Numbered from the stretch's first letter, positions 52,527 to 60,932 are shown. The stretch is 64,000 nucleotides of DNA from RGIG2945 sp045540355 (GCA_045540355.1 JAZQHB010000082.1:46589-110588), one strand, 5' to 3'. Translations and numbers: made by a program. The notes: generated by a model not told the origin, from the sequence alone.

Positions 52527-52555
52527 ATTATATACGAAGTTTCAGAAAAATGCAA
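52527..52555 (-). promoter_or_regulatory. tRNA-Val promoter
   Basis: TTGCAT (52550-52555) and TATAAT (52527-52532) are spaced 17 bases apart, just after the bofA stop. Confidence 0.8.
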
Positions 52556-52565
52556 GAGTTTTTTA

Positions 52566-52835
52566 CTATTTTCCTAAAAAAATATTCAAACACAATAAAA
52601 GTATTACTCCGGGAATGCCTGCTGAACAGCCCGTTGACAGTGTAATAATATTAAAAGGCAAGGTAAAACCTGAAGCAATTCCTACAAGATTTATTGCACA
52701 TATTGCACCTAAACCTTGTAGTGCTGTCAGAACGATACATTTTATCGGGCGTTTTGATTTAAAAGCAAAAATCAATGTTGTTAATACAATTAAAACAAAA
52801 GAAAGTATAACGATTGTTCTGACTCCGACAGACAT
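52566..52835 (-). CDS. bofA: pro-sigma-K processing inhibitor BofA-like protein
   Basis: 89-residue integral membrane protein of the BofA family, with three hydrophobic segments and the family signature AINLVGIASGFTLPFNIITL followed by GCSAGIPGVILLL. In Bacillus BofA holds the SpoIVFB protease inactive during engulfment; clostridia often keep BofA without an obvious SpoIVFB partner, so the target here is uncertain. AAGGGG precedes the ATG. Confidence 0.9.
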   Translation of the reverse strand: MSVGVRTIVILSFVLIVLTTLIFAFKSKRPIKCIVLTALQGLGAICAINLVGIASGFTLPFNIITLSTGCSAGIPGVILLLCLNIFLGK

Positions 52836-52871
52836 AAGAAAACCCCTTAAAAATATTCTTACTAAAGTTTA

Positions 52872-52921
52872 TAAAAAACTACGGACAAATATTCCGATTA
52901 TCAAAAAGAATATTTGTCCGT
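52872..52921 (-). terminator. terminator of the glycine-rich membrane protein gene
   Basis: ACGGACAAATATTC (52881-52894) pairs with GAATATTTGTCCGT (52908-52921), a 14-bp perfect stem, followed on the (-) strand by AGTTTTTTAT. Confidence 0.9.
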
Positions 52922-52933
52922 ATTAAAACTGTT

Positions 52934-53887
52934 TTAGAATCTGTCGCGATTTTCGGTTTCTTCACCGTCTTTATATTTTCTTCTTGCTGATATTGCTCTT
53001 ATAATCCACCATAATGAGAAAATAACAAGTGCAACCATTACAATCAGAATAACAATTGTACCCATTGAGAAGGATTTTTCGAATACATTTTCAACCTGAT
53101 CAATAACAATTACGGCAGGTATTCCTGTCTTTTCCGTAAAGTTTTCAAGTGACGGATTAACAGTATTCGCCGTAACGCTCAATGATGAACGATTAGTCAG
53201 ATGTGACTTTGTCATATTTGATTGGTCGCTTTCTGTTTTGAAAGATGACTCAAGACCTAAAGCGGTAACCTTTTCGGTCATTGTATCCATAACTGCCGCA
53301 AGGTTTGAATCTACCGAATATGCAAAATAGCTCTGATTTACATTAGCTGTAACAGCTCTGCCGAATTCTGTATTCTGATTGCCGAACATATTTGTTATCG
53401 GTGTCTGAATATTATCACCAACCCAGGCTATTGTATAATATCCGTTTGCATCTTCATTCGTCAAAAATACAATCAACAAATTGTCTTCATAAGCAGACGA
53501 TGTTCCGAATTCTGCCTGATACTGTTTATCGGCATAGCTCTGAAACTGTGCTTCACTATATTGTATTCTTCCGCCGTTTGCTATTTCAGCGGTAATATCA
53601 CCAACCGTGCTGAAAATAAATATACCCGCAAAAAGAATCAAAAATAACGGAGCTGCAATCATTCCTAACAAACCGCCTAAGCAACCGCCGCCATAATACG
53701 GACGGTAATAGTATGGTCTGAAAGGATTGAACATTCCGAAAGGTCCGTGGTAAAAACCACCTCTGCGGGGACCGTGACCGAAGCCACCGCCAAAACCACC
53801 GCGATTTCCACCTCCGAAACCGCCACCGCCACCAAATGAGCCTCCTCCGAAGCCTCCTCCGCTTGAGCCGCCACCGGGACCGGGCAT
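52934..53887 (-). CDS. glycine-rich membrane protein, possibly TPM/YgcG-like
   Basis: 317 residues. The first 45 are a glycine/serine repeat region (GGGSSGGGFGGGSFGGGGG), followed by a Tyr/Pro/Arg segment, a membrane helix (LLGMIAAPLFLILFAGIFIF), and an extracytoplasmic domain of about 180 residues containing NLLIVFLTNEDANGYYTIAW. A second helix (MGTIVILIVMVALVIFSLWW) and a basic tail end the protein. The middle recalls TPM domains, but in that family the glycine-rich part is normally at the C-terminus, so the assignment is tentative. I use the ATG at 53887, six bases after GAGGT. Confidence 0.75.
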   Translation of the reverse strand: MPGPGGGSSGGGFGGGSFGGGGGFGGGNRGGFGGGFGHGPRRGGFYHGPFGMFNPFRPYYYRPYYGGGCLGGLLGMIAAPLFLILFAGIFIFSTVGDITAEIANGGRIQYSEAQFQSYADKQYQAEFGTSSAYEDNLLIVFLTNEDANGYYTIAWVGDNIQTPITNMFGNQNTEFGRAVTANVNQSYFAYSVDSNLAAVMDTMTEKVTALGLESSFKTESDQSNMTKSHLTNRSSLSVTANTVNPSLENFTEKTGIPAVIVIDQVENVFEKSFSMGTIVILIVMVALVIFSLWWIIRAISARRKYKDGEETENRDRF

Positions 53888-53930
53888 AAACATACCTCAC
53901 TTTCATTATTTAATTCCTGATAAAGTTATT

Positions 53931-53965
53931 ATAACCCTCTGTTTGTCAATTACACAGAGGGTTAT
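53931..53965. terminator. stem-loop after the 2-oxoacid oxidoreductase operon
   Basis: ATAACCCTCTGT (53931-53942) pairs with ACAGAGGGTTAT (53954-53965). The U-tract on the (-) strand is poor, so it may be a weak terminator or an mRNA-protecting end. Confidence 0.6.
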
Positions 53966-54026
53966 ATGTTTGATTTCATGCACAACATACCCACCTGTAT
54001 GACAGATTTGCCGCACAATTCAATTT

Positions 54027-54560
54027 TTAAAATTCAGCACCAAGCTTAATTGCCTTCATATTAGGCTCGATAAGATGCTGCTTCTTGGGAGGAACAACCT
54101 TCTGAATTGTTTTCTCCATAACTTCCATTGAGCAGAAGTTTGTCATCTGCATAAGCTTACCGATAAGAATAATATTTGCAAGACCCTTCAACGAATTCTT
54201 TTCAGCCATTTCTGTTGCAGGAATATAAATTGTAGTAACATCATCTCTTTCAACCTTTTTGGGAACGAGAGTACTGTCAACAATAACAATTCCGCCCGGC
54301 TGAACATCGTCAATAAATTTATCAAGTGAAGGTAAATTCATAGCGATAAGAACATTGGGATTGATAACCAACGGTGAGCAAATCGGATCATCAGAAATAC
54401 ATACGCTGCAGTTTGCAGTACCGCCACGCATTTCAGGACCATAAGAAGGAAGCCATGAAACTTCTTTTTCGTCGATAAGTCCTGAGTAAGCAATAACCTT
54501 ACCCATGAAAAGTATGCCCTGTCCGCCGAAGCCTGCTAATATAGCATTTAAGTCTTTCAT
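54027..54560 (-). CDS. 2-oxoacid:ferredoxin oxidoreductase, gamma subunit
   Basis: 177-residue gamma subunit with AILAGFGGQGILFMGKVIAY and PSYGPEMRGGTANC, the conserved core of this subunit in 2-ketoglutarate and 2-ketoisovalerate ferredoxin oxidoreductases. The ATG at 54560 follows GGAGG by nine bases; a longer frame reads back into the beta subunit. The start is one base after the beta-subunit stop. Last gene of the four-subunit operon. Confidence 0.93.
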   Translation of the reverse strand: MKDLNAILAGFGGQGILFMGKVIAYSGLIDEKEVSWLPSYGPEMRGGTANCSVCISDDPICSPLVINPNVLIAMNLPSLDKFIDDVQPGGIVIVDSTLVPKKVERDDVTTIYIPATEMAEKNSLKGLANIILIGKLMQMTNFCSMEVMEKTIQKVVPPKKQHLIEPNMKAIKLGAEF

Positions 54561-54561
54561 A

Positions 54562-55311
54562 TTATTTGTCCTCCTCGCCTGTTTTATCCTTATATACTCC
54601 CAAAGGATAGTACGGAAGCATATTGTCACGCAACCACTGAAGTGCATCGTTAGGTGCGAGACCCCAGTTTGTCGGGCAAGATGAAACAACTTCTACAATT
54701 GATAAGCCTTTTTTGTCAATCTGTGTCTGGAAAGCTTTTTTGATTGCTTTCTTTGCTTTGTTTACATTCTTAACACAATCAACAGCTACTCTTTCAGCGT
54801 AAGCAACGCCGTCTAATGTAGAAAGCATTTCGCAAACACGAACAGGATAACCTGCAGTCTTAACATCACGACCGTAGGGTGTTGTCTGTGTAATCTGATT
54901 CGGTAATGATGTGGGAGCCATCTGACCGCCTGTCATACCGTAAATTGCATTGTTAACAAAGATGATTGTGATATTTTCGCCTCTTGTTGCAGCATGTACT
55001 GTTTCAGCTGTACCGATAGCAGCCAAGTCACCGTCACCCTGATATGTAAATACAAATGAGTCGGGTTTTGCTCGTTTTACACCTGTTGCAACTGCCGGAG
55101 CTCTGCCGTGAGGTGCCTGAATCATATCGCAACCAAAATAATTATAAGCCATAACGGAGCAACCAACGGGAGCAACGCCAACTGCTTTACCCTCTACTCC
55201 TAATTCGTCCATACATTCAGCTACAAGGCGGTGAATAATACCGTGTGTGCAACCGGGGCAATAGTGTGTTTGTGCATCTGTTAATGCTTTCGGTTTTTCA
55301 AATACTACCAT
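54562..55311 (-). CDS. 2-oxoacid:ferredoxin oxidoreductase, beta subunit (TPP-binding)
   Basis: 249-residue thiamine-diphosphate subunit, with HYCPGCTHGIIHRL (cysteine region), GCSVMAYNYFGCDMI, HGRAPAVATGVKRA and the TPP/metal motif YQGDGDLAAIGTAE...FVNNAIYGMTGGQ. Sequence likeness is to the 2-ketoglutarate/2-ketoisovalerate class rather than the pyruvate enzyme. Its ATG shares one base with the alpha-subunit stop (TAATG). Confidence 0.94.
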   Translation of the reverse strand: MVVFEKPKALTDAQTHYCPGCTHGIIHRLVAECMDELGVEGKAVGVAPVGCSVMAYNYFGCDMIQAPHGRAPAVATGVKRAKPDSFVFTYQGDGDLAAIGTAETVHAATRGENITIIFVNNAIYGMTGGQMAPTSLPNQITQTTPYGRDVKTAGYPVRVCEMLSTLDGVAYAERVAVDCVKNVNKAKKAIKKAFQTQIDKKGLSIVEVVSSCPTNWGLAPNDALQWLRDNMLPYYPLGVYKDKTGEEDK

Positions 55312-56375
55312 TATTTTACGCCTCCTGCCATTTTCTTAATTTCTGAAAGTACCTCTTCGGGTGTCGGAATAATACCGCCTGTGTGACCGAAGAAATCACA
55401 TTCTCTTGCACCGTTGAGTGCAAGCTTAACATCGTCAATCATCTGACCCATGCTCATTTCAACGCAGAGATATTTCTTTGCGTTGGGGATTGATTTAACG
55501 ATATCCTCTGTCGGGAACGGCCATAATGTGATAGGTCTGATAAGACCTGCCTTTATGCCCTGTTCTCTTGCTTCTCTTACTGCTGCCTTACAAATTCTTG
55601 ATGTAGCACCGTAAGAAACAATAACATATTCTGCATCGTCAACCATGTAATTTTCGCACATAGTTTCGTTCTTCTTGATAACTTCATAACGCTCAAAGCG
55701 TTCTTTAACAAGTCTTTCGAGGTCCTGAGCCTGTAAATAAAGAGAGTTGATAATGTTATGCTCTCTCTTGAATTCATGACCGTTTGCTGCCCAATCCTTT
55801 TCGGGAAGCTCTTTGTCTTCTTTTTCGCCGATAACTACAGGTTCCATCATCTGACCGAGCATACCGTCTGCTAAAATCATAGCGGGAATACGGTATTTGT
55901 CAGCTGTATCATAGGCATGGCCTACAAGGTCAACCATTTCCTGAACTGATGAGGGTGCAAATACAAGAACATGTAAGTCACCATGACCGGGTGCTCTTGT
56001 TGCCTGCCAATAGTCTGCCTGTGAAGGCTGAATACCGCCGAGACCGGGACCGCCTCTCTGAACATTGATAATAAGTGCAGGCAAATCTGAACCTGCCATA
56101 TAAGAAATACCTTCAGTTTTAAGACTGATTCCGGGTGAAGATGAAGATGTCATAACACGGACACCTGTTGATGCAGCACCCAATACCATGTTGATAGCTG
56201 CAACCTCTGATTCAGCCTGTAAATATGTACCCCCGATTTTGGGCATGCGTTTTGCCATATAAGCAGCAAGCTCTGTCTGCGGTGTTATCGGGTAACCGAA
56301 GAAATTACGGCAACCTGCCTGTATAGCAGCTTCTGCCAATGCTTCGTTACCTTTCATCAATACTCTTTCTGCCAT
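55311..56375 (-). CDS. 2-oxoacid:ferredoxin oxidoreductase, alpha subunit (VorB/KorA type)
   Basis: 354-residue alpha subunit, with GNEALAEAAIQAGCRNFFGYPITPQ type start, EVAAINMVLGAASTGVRVMTSSSSPG, QRGGPGLGGIQPSQADYWQA and GHGDLHVLVFAPSS. Oxidises a 2-oxoacid to acyl-CoA with ferredoxin reduction. Branched-chain 2-oxoacid versus 2-oxoglutarate use cannot be decided here. AAAGGA is the ribosome site. Confidence 0.93.
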   Translation of the reverse strand: MAERVLMKGNEALAEAAIQAGCRNFFGYPITPQTELAAYMAKRMPKIGGTYLQAESEVAAINMVLGAASTGVRVMTSSSSPGISLKTEGISYMAGSDLPALIINVQRGGPGLGGIQPSQADYWQATRAPGHGDLHVLVFAPSSVQEMVDLVGHAYDTADKYRIPAMILADGMLGQMMEPVVIGEKEDKELPEKDWAANGHEFKREHNIINSLYLQAQDLERLVKERFERYEVIKKNETMCENYMVDDAEYVIVSYGATSRICKAAVREAREQGIKAGLIRPITLWPFPTEDIVKSIPNAKKYLCVEMSMGQMIDDVKLALNGARECDFFGHTGGIIPTPEEVLSEIKKMAGGVK

Positions 56376-56393
56376 TGTATATTCATTCCTTTC

Positions 56394-56600
56394 TTACTTT
56401 TCAACCGTTATTGCACAGTCGGGGCACATTGTTGCACAAAAAGCACAACCGATACATTTATCCATTTCTTCGATGCCTGCCGGATGATAACCTTTTGCGT
56501 TCATCTTATCCTTACAAAGAGCAAGAAGGCCTTTGGGACAAGCTGCAACACAGAGTTCGCAACCTTTGCAAACATTTTCGTTAATTGTAATCTTTGCCAT
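56394..56600 (-). CDS. 2x[4Fe-4S] ferredoxin-like delta subunit
   Basis: 68-residue ferredoxin with two cluster motifs, CKGCELCVAACP and CIGCAFCATMCP. It supplies electrons out of the 2-oxoacid oxidoreductase. The ATG at 56600 follows AAAGG by eight bases; a longer reading from 56642 has no support. First of the four enzyme genes. Confidence 0.93.
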   Translation of the reverse strand: MAKITINENVCKGCELCVAACPKGLLALCKDKMNAKGYHPAGIEEMDKCIGCAFCATMCPDCAITVEK

Positions 56601-56690
56601 AACTATTACCTTTGCCTTTCCGGCTACAAATATTTTTATCACGGTGCTCCTTGCTATAGCCTGACAAGGCGTGATCAGTATAAATTTATA

Positions 56691-57356
56691 TTAAACTGCC
56701 CAAGGCAATTTAACTATGATTTCAATCGGATAGATGTTTTTAACCTTATCCGTAAGTTCTTCGCAAAGCTTTTTATCAACCGCTGTAAGCTTTAACGGTA
56801 AATTCAAAGCTTCCGATACATTAAGTGCATAATTATATGAATCAAGAATATCCTCAGGAGTTGTGAACTCTCCGAAGTGGGAGTTGTTTGCTATAGCGGT
56901 AACTTTAAGCTTTGATGTGTATTCAATTTCAGATAAAATTTCCTTGCAACCCTCAATATCAGCAATCTGTTTTCTGAATTTGTTTATAACAAAGAACATC
57001 TGATATTCTTCTTCTGCGAAGTTTTTCGAAAACCTGCCTAAAGCAGTTGCCCCGACATCGTCGCCACCAACATCAAAAATAACAGTTCTTGATTTATCGG
57101 CAAACGCAGACATAATCTTCGGTGCGAGTGCGGGTGTGTCAATAGTTGTACCCGCCATTGACGGAGATATGACCTCAATACCCTTTTCTTTGAGCATATC
57201 GACATAGTCGGTTGTTCTGAAATACGGATTTACAATATCCATATCAACTATTGTGACCGCTTTGCCTGTTTCAGCAAGCTTTAATGCCATATTCAAAGCG
57301 AGGTTAGTTTTACCCGAACCGTAGTGTCCGCAAATAACATTCAAACGAGAAAACAA
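56691..57356 (-). CDS. P-loop nucleotide-binding protein (CobQ/MinD-like)
   Basis: 221-residue P-loop protein with Walker A CGHYGSGKTNLALNMA, IVDMDIVNPYFRTTDY as the deviant-Walker aspartate region and IFDVGGDDVGATAL. It resembles SIMIBI-class ATPases involved in metal or cofactor insertion. Its place ahead of the 2-oxoacid:ferredoxin genes, behind the only good promoter, suggests a role with that iron-sulfur enzyme, which is inference. The start is a TTG at 57356, seven bases after GGGG. About 90 bases separate it from the ferredoxin gene. Confidence 0.83.
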   Translation of the reverse strand: MFSRLNVICGHYGSGKTNLALNMALKLAETGKAVTIVDMDIVNPYFRTTDYVDMLKEKGIEVISPSMAGTTIDTPALAPKIMSAFADKSRTVIFDVGGDDVGATALGRFSKNFAEEEYQMFFVINKFRKQIADIEGCKEILSEIEYTSKLKVTAIANNSHFGEFTTPEDILDSYNYALNVSEALNLPLKLTAVDKKLCEELTDKVKNIYPIEIIVKLPWAV

Positions 57357-57386
57357 AAACTCACCCCTTATAAAAGCTTAGAGTAT

Positions 57387-57415
57387 ATTATAACACCTTT
57401 TTCGACGAAGTTCAA
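57387..57415 (-). promoter_or_regulatory. promoter for the P-loop/2-oxoacid oxidoreductase operon
   Basis: TTGAAC (57410-57415) and TATAAT (57387-57392) are spaced 17 bases apart. Confidence 0.82.
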
Positions 57416-57461
57416 GACTTGATATCAAAGTTTTAAGTGTTAAAATGCCGAAAAACAAAAC

Positions 57462-57493
57462 AGTAGGAGCAGATTTTTCAACCAGCTCCTACA
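57462..57493 (-). terminator. terminator of the DUF898/SH3 gene
   Basis: AGTAGGAGC pairs with GCTCCTACT-type sequence (57462-57470 with 57485-57493). On the (-) strand it is followed by GTTTTGTTTTT. The roughly 100 bases between it and the gene at 57596 show nothing else I can name. Confidence 0.7.
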
Positions 57494-57595
57494 AAACTTT
57501 AAAAATTTCTCACTTGACCTTGTAACGCACTGAACACCGACTCCTCTTTTGTTCCTTCCCGATACAAGTCACTACCTTTCTGCTTTAAATAACAT

Positions 57596-59329
57596 TTACC
57601 AATTCAAATAATCAGCTAAAACCCAGCCGTATTTTCCTTTGTATTCAACAAAGAGCCATGTATGGTCAGATTTGTTTGTACTGTCTGTGTTTGTTCCTAA
57701 TACACGAACATACTTGCCTTTCGGTATACCAGTTATCCTTTCATCACTCTTTGACGGTCCCTTACGCAAGTTCAGGGGATCCTTTTTAGTTTCCACTCTA
57801 CCCTCTAAGCTTTCATCATAGAAAAAATAATACGGCGCCTGTGCTCCTCTGTAAAGACCGTTTGATGACGACGGTGCTTCATAGACAAAATCGTTGCTTT
57901 CTTCCGTATAGCTTTCAGTTTCGGGTTCTTCGTAATATGTATGATTATCGTTGTAGTAGTCATTATAGTCGTTATAGTAATTATTGTTATAATACGGCTC
58001 ATTATAGTAACTGTCATTCTGCACAGATTCATACATTTCTTTTGGTTCATAACGAGCAGGAAGAAGCATAAGCGTTGTAGCAATTCCACCAAAAAGAACC
58101 AAAGCACCAATAACAGATACTACAATAATCAAAGCTTTATTCATTTGAGGCATCGGACGAACTTGTGCGAGTTGGATAGCTATATTATTTAAAATCTGAT
58201 TATACGAATCCGTGTAATTCAATGCTTCAGGAACGCCCCATTCCATGGCTACCTTAAACCAATATGCCGCATCCGTAAGATTTTCGAGTTTCATATACTC
58301 AACTGCAAGTATCCAGCTTGCTTCAGCATTTCCATACTGTGCAGCTTCAATAAACATCGGTATAGCTTGTTCAATCGGAAGCTGTTTTGCAAAGTCAAGT
58401 AATGCAAAATGATTCTTAAAATCTGCTGCTTTTTGCAAAAGCTCTAACGCTCTGCCTTCATAGAACGGAGCTTCACCCTTTAAAACTCTTGCAAGATGAT
58501 ATGATGCAAAAGGATTATTCTGTCCAACTAATTGTTCAAGAGTTTCTATACTCTCATTACCTGTATATCCGCTTTTCATAGCTGCGATTTCCATGTCGTT
58601 TGCAGCTATACGATATTTTGCAAAATCCTGAATTGCCGTCAGCTCATGAGCTTTTGCTTGTAACTGTACTTCAGGTAACTGATAAACTGCATCTGTATGC
58701 TTTACTTCCCACTTCATATAGATAACCGTAAAGAACAGAGCGTAAACACCTAATGTCAACGGTGTCAAAAGTGCAAGAAGCAGATATTTTCCGAAAAGCT
58801 GACCACCTCTGCCGCTGAACTCCAAAGGACTTCCACCGATATGAGTATGCTTCATTTCCCATTCAACAAGCATCTTGTCTGCCCATGCTTTTCCGATACC
58901 TAAAGTGCATATAGTAAATAAAAAACGAAAGACATGTATTCCTAAAAAACCGCCAGCACCACCGGAAAAATAGCTTTCCGTTTCTTGCTCGTCATCATAA
59001 ACGGTGTGTTTCACAACCCATTTTTTCACGCTTAATCCAAGCCATATTCCGTAAACTCCTACGGTTACAATTGTAAGAAGTACCCATAAGAGATATTTAC
59101 CGATAAGCTGATGACCTTGACCGCTGAATTTCAAGCGTCTGCCGTTAATAACCGTGTGCTTAACTTCCCATTTTTTCAACATGCAAAGCATCCAAGGATA
59201 TGCAATGCCTAATGTGACAACACATACAAGTGAAAAAAGTATTCTGTAGCCTATAAGCTGAAATGTGTTGCCGTCAAAGTAAGAATCCTTTTTTACGATT
59301 TCTGAATTGTTATTAGCAATAGAATCCAT
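57596..59329 (-). CDS. DUF898 - Sel1 - SH3 membrane protein
   Basis: 577 residues with three parts. Residues about 15-220 hold two DUF898 (YjgN-like) units, each made of two similar halves with a membrane helix and an ending like KWEVKHT; four such endings are visible. Residues about 250-380 are helical Sel1/TPR-like repeats (AAQYGNAEASWILAVEY, AAYWFKVAMEWG). A further membrane helix (ALIIVVSVIGALVLFGGIATTLML) leads to a Tyr/Asn/Asp/Glu-rich spacer and a C-terminal bacterial SH3 domain (LNLRKGPS ... YGWVLADYL), probably outside the cell. ATG 59329 follows AGAGGGG; the first eight residues of the longer frame are unlikely. Function unknown; envelope sensing is inference. Confidence 0.82.
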   Translation of the reverse strand: MDSIANNNSEIVKKDSYFDGNTFQLIGYRILFSLVCVVTLGIAYPWMLCMLKKWEVKHTVINGRRLKFSGQGHQLIGKYLLWVLLTIVTVGVYGIWLGLSVKKWVVKHTVYDDEQETESYFSGGAGGFLGIHVFRFLFTICTLGIGKAWADKMLVEWEMKHTHIGGSPLEFSGRGGQLFGKYLLLALLTPLTLGVYALFFTVIYMKWEVKHTDAVYQLPEVQLQAKAHELTAIQDFAKYRIAANDMEIAAMKSGYTGNESIETLEQLVGQNNPFASYHLARVLKGEAPFYEGRALELLQKAADFKNHFALLDFAKQLPIEQAIPMFIEAAQYGNAEASWILAVEYMKLENLTDAAYWFKVAMEWGVPEALNYTDSYNQILNNIAIQLAQVRPMPQMNKALIIVVSVIGALVLFGGIATTLMLLPARYEPKEMYESVQNDSYYNEPYYNNNYYNDYNDYYNDNHTYYEEPETESYTEESNDFVYEAPSSSNGLYRGAQAPYYFFYDESLEGRVETKKDPLNLRKGPSKSDERITGIPKGKYVRVLGTNTDSTNKSDHTWLFVEYKGKYGWVLADYLNW

Positions 59330-59387
59330 ATAAATACCCCTCTTTATAAACATTCTGCATATTACCCCTTATGCAAGAAAAGTGTTC

Positions 59388-60722
59388 TCAGTTCTGCCAC
59401 GGATCGACAACATCAAAACCTGTTGCCCAATAGTAGTTTCCTTCCATTTTTATATAATACCAGAAACAGGATTTCTTGCTCGAATCAAAGCCGATAACCT
59501 CAATCTCCTTCTCTTCGGTAACTGTATTGACAACAGTACCGTCACTCAACAAATCAACGGGCTCTCTGTAAAGATTAACTGCTCCGTTTTCAAGCTTAAG
59601 AGTTGATTTTTCGGCATTAGGAAGCATATTTTCCGCTTCGGGTTCCGCTGCTATTTGGTCGCCCTGCTGTGTTTGTAAGGTTGTTTGATTATCTGAAGTT
59701 GTTTCACCTGTAGGCTCGGTTGTTGAATCAGCTATCGGCGTTGTAGATTCAGCGGGATTTGTCGTCGAGGATTGCTGTGTCGGTGTCGTAGTTGTCGTTT
59801 CTGTTTCCGGGTCTTGTCCGAAAAGCTTATTAAACAACAAGCCTGCTACTCCTCCTACCAAAATACAAACAGCCAAAATTGCCGCTACTATTCCGTACTT
59901 GTTTTTCGACGGAGCAGCCTTTTTGCCGCTGATGCCGTTTTTGCCGCAAGCCTGAACAACAACTACTGTTACATTATCCTTGCTGCCTTTTCTGATTGCA
60001 GTTTTAGCAATATGCTCAGCAAAAAAGCCTTTCTGCGAACACTCATTTACTATATTCTCTAATTCCCCATCACTCATAACATCGGTAATGCCATCGCTGC
60101 AAATTAGAAGAACATCATCCTCGCCCCATTCAATTTCTTCACTGATAAAAGGCTGTATAATCATTTCTTCAGGCATGATGCCCAGATGCTGTGACAACTG
60201 ATTTTTTCTTTCATCATTCGCCGCTTGTTCCCGCGTCATAAGACCTGCCTCGACAAGCTGGTTGACTACGGTGTGATCTTTTGAAACCTGATATATTTTT
60301 CCGTCACGGATATAATAAACTCTCGTGTCACCGATATTATAGATTTTCAGCTTGTTCTCATTTATAACCGCAACACCCATCGTAGTTCCGATTTTTGAAT
60401 GGGTTCTCTGCATTTCGTCACAAATACTCAAGTTCGCGTTTTTTACATAATCTTCAATACACTCATCGGAATTTTTCAATAAATCATGCTGATAAGCAGA
60501 AAGTGTTTTGGCTGCTGTATATGAAGCAAATTCTCCATTACTCTGACCGCCCATACCGTCAAAAACACCGAAAACGCCTTTCTGAGTAGGAATATCAATT
60601 ATGAAATAATCTTCCAAGTCTGCATTTTCAAGATATCTGCCATTAACATAATAATTGTCTTCGTTGTTATCTCGTACTCTGCCGACATTTGTATACGCTT
60701 CTACTACAAAATAAGGTTTCAT
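59388..60722 (-). CDS. membrane PP2C phosphatase with a predicted extracytoplasmic SH3-like domain
   Basis: 444 residues. The N-terminal PP2C domain (about 1-250) has RDNNEDNYYV, FGVFDGMGGQSNGE, NIGDTRVYYI, CSDGITDVMSD and SKDNVTVVVV, so all metal-binding aspartates appear present. A membrane helix (YGIVAAILAVCILVGGVAGLLF) follows, then about 55 residues rich in Thr/Ser/Pro, and a C-terminal domain (VNLYREP ... FWYYIKMEGNYYWATGF) that looks like a divergent SH3 fold. Usual bacterial PP2C (PrpC) is about 245 residues and soluble. No Ser/Thr kinase is in the window. ATG 60722 follows GGGGGAGA; the TTG at 60725 is disregarded. Confidence 0.88.
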   Translation of the reverse strand: MKPYFVVEAYTNVGRVRDNNEDNYYVNGRYLENADLEDYFIIDIPTQKGVFGVFDGMGGQSNGEFASYTAAKTLSAYQHDLLKNSDECIEDYVKNANLSICDEMQRTHSKIGTTMGVAVINENKLKIYNIGDTRVYYIRDGKIYQVSKDHTVVNQLVEAGLMTREQAANDERKNQLSQHLGIMPEEMIIQPFISEEIEWGEDDVLLICSDGITDVMSDGELENIVNECSQKGFFAEHIAKTAIRKGSKDNVTVVVVQACGKNGISGKKAAPSKNKYGIVAAILAVCILVGGVAGLLFNKLFGQDPETETTTTTPTQQSSTTNPAESTTPIADSTTEPTGETTSDNQTTLQTQQGDQIAAEPEAENMLPNAEKSTLKLENGAVNLYREPVDLLSDGTVVNTVTEEKEIEVIGFDSSKKSCFWYYIKMEGNYYWATGFDVVDPWQN

Positions 60723-60749
60723 CAAAATCTCCCCCTTTTAACTAAAGTT

Positions 60750-60778
60750 ATTGTAGCATAAATCGACAATATAATCAA
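60750..60778 (-). promoter_or_regulatory. promoter for the PP2C gene
   Basis: TTGATT (60773-60778) and TACAAT (60750-60755) are spaced 17 bases apart, with TG one base before the -10. It may also serve the DUF898 gene 58 bases downstream of the PP2C stop. Confidence 0.75.
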
Positions 60779-60869
60779 CAAAAAAACAATTTATAAGTCG
60801 TAACAAAATCAAATTATCTGCGTATAAAGATGGTTTTGAATAAAATGTAATTTGTTTTACACATTTCTG

Positions 60870-60898
60870 TTGAAAAAAAATAGATATTATGTTAAACT
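60870..60898 (+). promoter_or_regulatory. metG promoter
   Basis: TTGAAA (60870-60875) and TAAACT (60893-60898) are spaced 17 bases apart, with TG one base before the -10. The leader is under 35 bases, so there is no T-box or SAM riboswitch. Confidence 0.7.
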
Positions 60899-60932
60899 AT
60901 ATGGGTATATTTGTATGAAAAGAGGTACAAAA

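Noticed and set aside
54561..54689. 43-residue N-terminal extension of the oxidoreductase gamma subunit
   Set aside because: Lies inside the beta-subunit gene and has no family likeness; GGAGG precedes the internal ATG.
57357..57595. Possible small gene in the 239-base gap
   Set aside because: No open frame with a ribosome site; the gap is explained by a promoter and a terminator.
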